Shown here piece after piece: positions 59,715 to 64,000 of a stretch of DNA of 64,000 nt; position 1 is the first letter of the stretch; each line of letters starts with the position of its first letter. Under the pieces are notes generated by a model. That model was not told where the DNA came from and did no database searches. It worked only from the letters and a program-made list of their open reading frames with translations. This DNA comes from Bacteroidetes bacterium GWF2_43_63 (GTDB lineage: Bacteria; Bacteroidota; Bacteroidia; Bacteroidales; DTU049). The position numbers and the translations under genes are program-made. Location of the stretch: positions 1 to 64,000 of the forward strand of contig MEOQ01000012.1 of the NCBI GenBank assembly GCA_001769275.1, written 5' to 3'.

Positions 59715-62096
59715 ATGAACTACGGACATTTTTCTGACGACGGTAAAGAATATATCATCACGCGGATGGACACTCCCAGCCCGTGGATTAATTACCTGAA
59801 TAACGGGCGTTATTTTACCAGCATTTCGAACAACGGCGGCGGAATGAGCTACTTCAAAAGCCCGCTACACGGCCGCGTGACCCGCTATCGCATAAATGAA
59901 GTGCCGCACGACCGCCCCGGAAAATATATCTACATTCGTGATAACGACAGCGGCGAAATCTGGAGCCTAACCTGGCAGCCGGTGAGCAAACATCTTGAGT
60001 GTTACAGACTGGCGCATGGGTTTGGTTATACGCGATCCGAAGCGTTGGTAAATGACATTGAATCTTCGGTTTTATTTTTCGTTCCACTTGAAGATGATCA
60101 GGAAATCTGGAAAACCATTTTAAAAAATACCTCGGACAAACCGCGCAATCTTTCGGTATATGGCTATTGTGAGCTGGCGCTGGGACACGCTTTGGTCGAT
60201 TTAATCAATCAATGCGACGATCAGCATTTCAACCGCTCCTATTTCGATAAAAAGCTGAATTCTATTTTCTCTACAAAAACCTACTGGGTCACACAATCAA
60301 AAGGCACGCAGCAACAGGAAAATAAAGAATGGGATCAGCACACGTTTTTCACGGTAAATCACCCGGCAGCAAGTTATGAAACAGTACGAGAACGCTTTAT
60401 CGGATTGTATCGCAATGAAAATAATCCAGTTGCGCTTGAACAAGAAAATTTGTCGTGTCGCGATACCGATTTCGGAAACATAGTAAACGCATTAAAAGTA
60501 GATATCACGCTCCAGCCGGGCGAATCAAAAGATCTCATTTTTACTTTGGGTGTAATTGAAAAAACAAAATTCGAAGAACATAAAAAGCAACGTTCCGAAC
60601 AATATCACGATGTTTCGGCTGTTGATGATGCTTTTGAACAACTCAACGAATCGTGGAAAAGATATTTCGAACACACGTCGGCCGAAACGCCCGATAAAAA
60701 TCTGAATGTTTTTCTGAAATACTGGATGCCTTATCAGGCCATTACTGCGTTTAACGTAGGTCGTGTGGCCAGTTTCTACTATTGGGGGATCGGACGAGGA
60801 TTCGGTTTTCGCGACACAGCGCAGGATACCATTGCTGTTACAATTTCAGATGCAGAAAAAGCAAAAGAACGCATATTGCTTCTCACGCGCCAGATGCGGA
60901 CTGACGGGAAAGTCTATCATCATTTTCACGGCGACGGTGATGGAGAATTTACGCAGCATTGCGATGATCCCCTCTGGTACATGCTTGCCGTGACAGAATA
61001 CCTCAAAGAAACAGGTGACTTTACTATTCTTGAAAATGTGCAGCCCTTTATTGATGAGGAAAAAGAAGGTATTGTGCTCGATCATATGTTTGCTGTTGTA
61101 CACTACGCAAAAAATAATCTCGGCGCTCATGGCCTGCCCATTTTCGGTCGCGGAGACTGGAACGATACACTCGATTACATTGGAGGAGACGAAGGCGGAG
61201 AAAGCGTTTGGGGCGGCATGTTTTACGCTGCCATGCTGAAATTATTCATGGACTTACTTGAACATATCAGGATGACCAAAGAGCGCGAAGAAGTTTCGTT
61301 TGTCCGCAAAAAACTGATGGCTGCCATCGAAGAACATTGCTGGGACGGCGAATGGTACATTCGTGCCTTTGGCGGAAAAGGCAATAAAGTCGGCTCGAAG
61401 GAAAATACCTACGGAAAAATATTTCTCAATACTCAGATATGGCCGGTGCTGGCCGGATTCAAAAATCACAACCGACTCATCATGGCCATGGACAGTGTAA
61501 AGAAACACCTCGATTCGCCCGAGGGACCAAAAAAATGCACCCCGGCCTGGAAAGAAATCGATCCAAACATCGGGTTGGTAACGCGTTGCGTGTGGGGTAA
61601 AAAAGAAAATGGCGCCGTCTTTTGTCACCCGACATCGTGGGTGATTCAGGCTGAAACCATGTTGCAGCGTGGCAATCAGGCATATGAATATTTAAAGAAA
61701 ATGTTGCCGGATCGCATCGACAGCGATATTTTTGTTGCTGAACCCTATGTGTTTTCACAATACATCACCAGCAACGAACACTCCGAGCCCGGCCGAGCAA
61801 GCCACTCCTGGCAAACCGGCTCCGCAGCATGGATGTTCCGTGTGAGTTTTGATTATGTACTTGGCATTCGACCAACATACAAAGGGCTTTTAATTGATCC
61901 GGTTATTCCTTCGCACTGGGACACATTTTCAGCAAGCAGGAAATATCGCGGAACAAAATACAACATCATTGTCGAGAATCCGCAGCATGTTGAAAAAGGG
62001 GTGAAGGAAATTTTTGTTGATGGCAAACGCATAGATGAAAACGTGCTTCCAGTCAGCAAAAGCGAGATTTGTACGGTAAAAGTAATTATGGGATAA
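59715..62096 (+). CDS. GH94 glycoside phosphorylase (cellobiose phosphorylase-like)
   Basis: This 793-residue cytoplasmic enzyme probably performs phosphorolysis of a beta-linked disaccharide, giving a sugar 1-phosphate. Sequence order is the N-terminal beta-sandwich (GRYFTSISNNGGGMSYFKSP), a helical linker and an (alpha/alpha)6 barrel with YYWGIGRGFGFRDTAQD. The catalytic motif GDWND is at 480-484 (Asp481 the likely acid). Size fits cellobiose or chitobiose phosphorylase rather than the longer cellodextrin or oligoglucan enzymes. No signal peptide. GH130 follows 1 base later and a symporter is next, so it belongs to an oligosaccharide-use operon. The precise sugar cannot be told. Confidence 0.9.
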   Translation: MNYGHFSDDGKEYIITRMDTPSPWINYLNNGRYFTSISNNGGGMSYFKSPLHGRVTRYRINEVPHDRPGKYIYIRDNDSGEIWSLTWQPVSKHLECYRLAHGFGYTRSEALVNDIESSVLFFVPLEDDQEIWKTILKNTSDKPRNLSVYGYCELALGHALVDLINQCDDQHFNRSYFDKKLNSIFSTKTYWVTQSKGTQQQENKEWDQHTFFTVNHPAASYETVRERFIGLYRNENNPVALEQENLSCRDTDFGNIVNALKVDITLQPGESKDLIFTLGVIEKTKFEEHKKQRSEQYHDVSAVDDAFEQLNESWKRYFEHTSAETPDKNLNVFLKYWMPYQAITAFNVGRVASFYYWGIGRGFGFRDTAQDTIAVTISDAEKAKERILLLTRQMRTDGKVYHHFHGDGDGEFTQHCDDPLWYMLAVTEYLKETGDFTILENVQPFIDEEKEGIVLDHMFAVVHYAKNNLGAHGLPIFGRGDWNDTLDYIGGDEGGESVWGGMFYAAMLKLFMDLLEHIRMTKEREEVSFVRKKLMAAIEEHCWDGEWYIRAFGGKGNKVGSKENTYGKIFLNTQIWPVLAGFKNHNRLIMAMDSVKKHLDSPEGPKKCTPAWKEIDPNIGLVTRCVWGKKENGAVFCHPTSWVIQAETMLQRGNQAYEYLKKMLPDRIDSDIFVAEPYVFSQYITSNEHSEPGRASHSWQTGSAAWMFRVSFDYVLGIRPTYKGLLIDPVIPSHWDTFSASRKYRGTKYNIIVENPQHVEKGVKEIFVDGKRIDENVLPVSKSEICTVKVIMG

Positions 62097-62097
62097 T

Positions 62098-63057
62098 ATG
62101 AAAAGATATTCTCAGAATCCGATTCTCACACGAAATGACATTCCGGATATTCATCCGCAGCTGGTTGATGCTACGTCCGTTTTCAATCCCGGAGCAATTT
62201 TATTTGAGGACAAGTACCTGCTCATGCTCCGCGCCCAGAGCCGCTCGCGTGAAACCTTTATGGTAATGGCCGAAAGTAATGACGGAATTCATTTCAGTGT
62301 TGAAAATAAAATTGTCCATTTCAAAGGCATCGAAACCGTCAATGAAAAAATTTATCACATCTACGATGCGCGCATTTCAAACATCGATGGACAATACTAC
62401 ATCATGTTTGCGATGGACATGGACAATGGCTGCCAGCTTGGTCTTGGTACAACCAAAGATTTTAAAGAGTTTGACTTTCTTGGAATCGCTTCAAACGAAG
62501 ACATCCGCAACGGCGTATTATTTCCTGAAAAAATAAATGGGAAATTCATGCGCATGGATCGTCCGAACAAAGCGCGCCACAGCAACGGAACAACATCTGG
62601 AAGCACAATCTGGCTGTCACAATCTGACGACCTTTTAAACTGGGAACCCGTTGCAACGCTGATTGAAGGCCGCTTTCATTACTGGGACGAATTCATTGGC
62701 TCAGGCCCACCGCCGGTGAAAACGCGTCAGGGTTGGCTACATATATATCATGGTGTAGCCGGACATTTTGGAAGTTCCAATATTTATCAGGCCGGCGTGA
62801 TGCTGCTAGATTTGCAGGATCCTTCAAAAGTGCTGTCACGCAGCTGGTGCAATATTCTGGAACCGCGCGAAATGTATGAACTCACAGGACAAGTACCAAA
62901 TGTAGTGTTCCCGAGCGGCATGATTGTAAAGGAATTTGATGCTGAAGGATTTGCAAAACCTGAAAGCGAAGTGTATGTATATTATGGTGCAGCCGATACA
63001 TCAGTCGGGCTTGCCAACACATCAATCAATGAATTACTTGAACTGACGAAGCAATAA
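62098..63057 (+). CDS. GH130 glycoside phosphorylase (mannoside-type)
   Basis: This 319-residue five-bladed beta-propeller enzyme belongs to a family of beta-mannoside phosphorylases and hydrolases. Seen: NPGAILFEDKYLLMLRAQSRS, the catalytic-type Asp90 in IYDARIS, RMDRPN and EFIGSGPPPVKTRQGWLHIYHG. These match the family active-site belt. It has no signal peptide. The GH94 stop and its own ATG are one base apart, and a sodium symporter gene follows after 6 bases. Whether it acts on mannosyl-glucose, beta-1,2- or beta-1,4-mannan sugars is not known. Confidence 0.9.
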   Translation: MKRYSQNPILTRNDIPDIHPQLVDATSVFNPGAILFEDKYLLMLRAQSRSRETFMVMAESNDGIHFSVENKIVHFKGIETVNEKIYHIYDARISNIDGQYYIMFAMDMDNGCQLGLGTTKDFKEFDFLGIASNEDIRNGVLFPEKINGKFMRMDRPNKARHSNGTTSGSTIWLSQSDDLLNWEPVATLIEGRFHYWDEFIGSGPPPVKTRQGWLHIYHGVAGHFGSSNIYQAGVMLLDLQDPSKVLSRSWCNILEPREMYELTGQVPNVVFPSGMIVKEFDAEGFAKPESEVYVYYGAADTSVGLANTSINELLELTKQ

Positions 63058-63063
63058 TCGTGT

Positions 63064-64000
63064 ATGAATTTATCAACTTTTGACTGGTCAATTGTACTTG
63101 TTTTTCTGGCATTGATGATTGCAATGGTGCTGTTCAGCAAGAATCTTGTGAAAAGCGTTTCGGATTTCCTTGCAACAGGTCGCACTGGTGGGCGCTACAT
63201 TATTTCAATGTTTCACGGAACAGCTGCTTTGGGCGCCATTACTGTAATTGGTGCGCTTGAACAGAATTACAGCGCAGGATTCAATTCGCGCTGGTGGGAA
63301 ATGCCGACTGCTGTAATCCTTGTTGCAATCAGCGTTACAGGATGGGTAGTCTATCGCTTCCGTCGAACCAAAGCATTGACCATGGCGCAATTTTTCGAAA
63401 TGCGCTACAGTCGCTCGTTTCGTGTGTTTTCCGGATTTCTTGCATTTCTTTCCGGCGTATTCAATATGGTAATTTTCCCATCCGTGAGTGCACGCTTTTT
63501 CATCTATTTCTGCGGCATTCCGGAGATTGGTGAAGTATTCGGAATTTCACTTACATTCATTGCCGTTACCGGTGCGATGGTTCTAATTCCCCTCTATTTC
63601 ATATTTACAGGCGGTCACATCGCGGTCATGTTTACTGATTTTATTCAGGGCGTTTTTGTAAACATTGTTTTTGTGGTTGTCGTAATCCTGCTGCTGGTGC
63701 AGGTTGACTGGTCACAGATTTCGGATGCAGTCACTGCGGCACCTCCGGGACAGTCGCTCATCAATCCGTTCGATGCGGACAAAGTACAGGATTTCAATCC
63801 CTGGTATTTTTTCATCGGTATGTTCGGATTGATTTATACCAAGCTGTCGTGGCAGGGAAATTCATCGTTCAACATTGCAGCAAAAAGCGCACACGAAGCG
63901 CGAATGGCTGATGTACTCACCAACTGGCGACTTGTACCGCAATGGGGATTGTTTCTGGTTTTTGTACCTGTGGTTGCTTATACTTTATTTCATCACGGCG
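63064..64000 (+). CDS. sodium:solute symporter, partial (runs off the end)
   Basis: An ATG at 63064 opens a frame that stays open for 312 codons to the window edge. The protein has many hydrophobic segments. The start, with ATGRTGGRYIISMFHGTAALGAITVIGALEQNY, and RRTKALTMAQFFEMRYSRSFRVFSG are typical of the SSS family. In this position it would import the oligosaccharide or monosaccharide used by the phosphorylases. The C-terminal part is missing because of the window edge, not because of truncation. Confidence 0.9.
   Translation, partial: MNLSTFDWSIVLVFLALMIAMVLFSKNLVKSVSDFLATGRTGGRYIISMFHGTAALGAITVIGALEQNYSAGFNSRWWEMPTAVILVAISVTGWVVYRFRRTKALTMAQFFEMRYSRSFRVFSGFLAFLSGVFNMVIFPSVSARFFIYFCGIPEIGEVFGISLTFIAVTGAMVLIPLYFIFTGGHIAVMFTDFIQGVFVNIVFVVVVILLLVQVDWSQISDAVTAAPPGQSLINPFDADKVQDFNPWYFFIGMFGLIYTKLSWQGNSSFNIAAKSAHEARMADVLTNWRLVPQWGLFLVFVPVVAYTLFHHG

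Overview
The window is a chromosomal segment of a member of the Bacteroidota. The evidence is a PorP/SprF-family protein, two proteins with gliding-motility (type B) and three with type A type IX secretion (T9SS) C-terminal domains, many lipoprotein signals, promoters with the Bacteroidota -7 box TAnnTTTG, a Bacteroidota-type tyrosine integrase, and TonB-dependent uptake. I cannot assign genus or species. Most of the window is ordinary core genome with dense operons, plus one mobile-element edge and several repeat-rich intergenic stretches.

Layout. 1-1.8 kb: right edge of a probable integrated element (integrase) abutting tRNA-Ser(GCU). 1.8-8.2 kb: FlaA1/CapD-like sugar dehydratase, gcvT, an M3 oligopeptidase lipoprotein and an unknown lipoprotein, all on the minus strand. 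8.3-10.5 kb: corA and a DMT exporter, followed by nested REP-like palindromes. 10.5-20.6 kb: a block of secreted proteins. These are a tail-fibre-chaperone (S74) protein, a PorP/SprF protein, a 1452-residue repetitive T9SS type B protein, a second type B protein and a collagen/DUF7151-like protein. 20.7-31.8 kb: housekeeping genes (rdgB, recJ-trpS, hflX, a PLP-homeostasis protein, pepD, ribBA, msrA) with a four-helix-bundle gene bracketed by inverted GAACA-rich arms. 31.9-40 kb: small secreted proteins, tRNA-Gln(CUG), a DUF349 protein, a Cys/Met-metabolism PLP enzyme coupled to a patatin/outer-membrane-barrel protein, and a divergent Rrf2 regulator-nth pair. 40-47.2 kb: a palindrome array, a decayed gene copy, an unknown lipoprotein, then a cobalamin-riboswitch operon of two T9SS surface proteins, a TonB receptor and a beta-propeller lipoprotein. 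47.4-50.8 kb: MgtC - L-serine dehydratase - beta-propeller operon. 50.9-55.2 kb: a 1415-residue secreted trypsin-like protease. 55.3-58.5 kb: sugar MFS transporter, small membrane protein and NAD(P)H-hydrate repair enzyme. 58.6-59.5 kb: two small secreted proteins. 59.7-64 kb: GH94 and GH130 phosphorylases with a sodium:solute symporter cut by the window end.

How genes work together. The clearest functional units are (i) the B12-responsive uptake operon, in which surface proteins exported by T9SS probably hand corrinoid to the TonB receptor; (ii) the type B adhesin-like protein with its PorP/SprF partner 13 bases downstream; and (iii) the phosphorolysis operon pairing two glycoside phosphorylases with a Na+ symporter.

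I saw no classical defence system, CRISPR array or prophage. The most unusual items are the structured intergenic sequences: the three-copy palindrome near 40 kb, the inverted arms around the four-helix-bundle gene, the nested REP-like unit near 10.3 kb, and the relic copy of the B12-operon propeller gene on the far side of an unknown lipoprotein gene.
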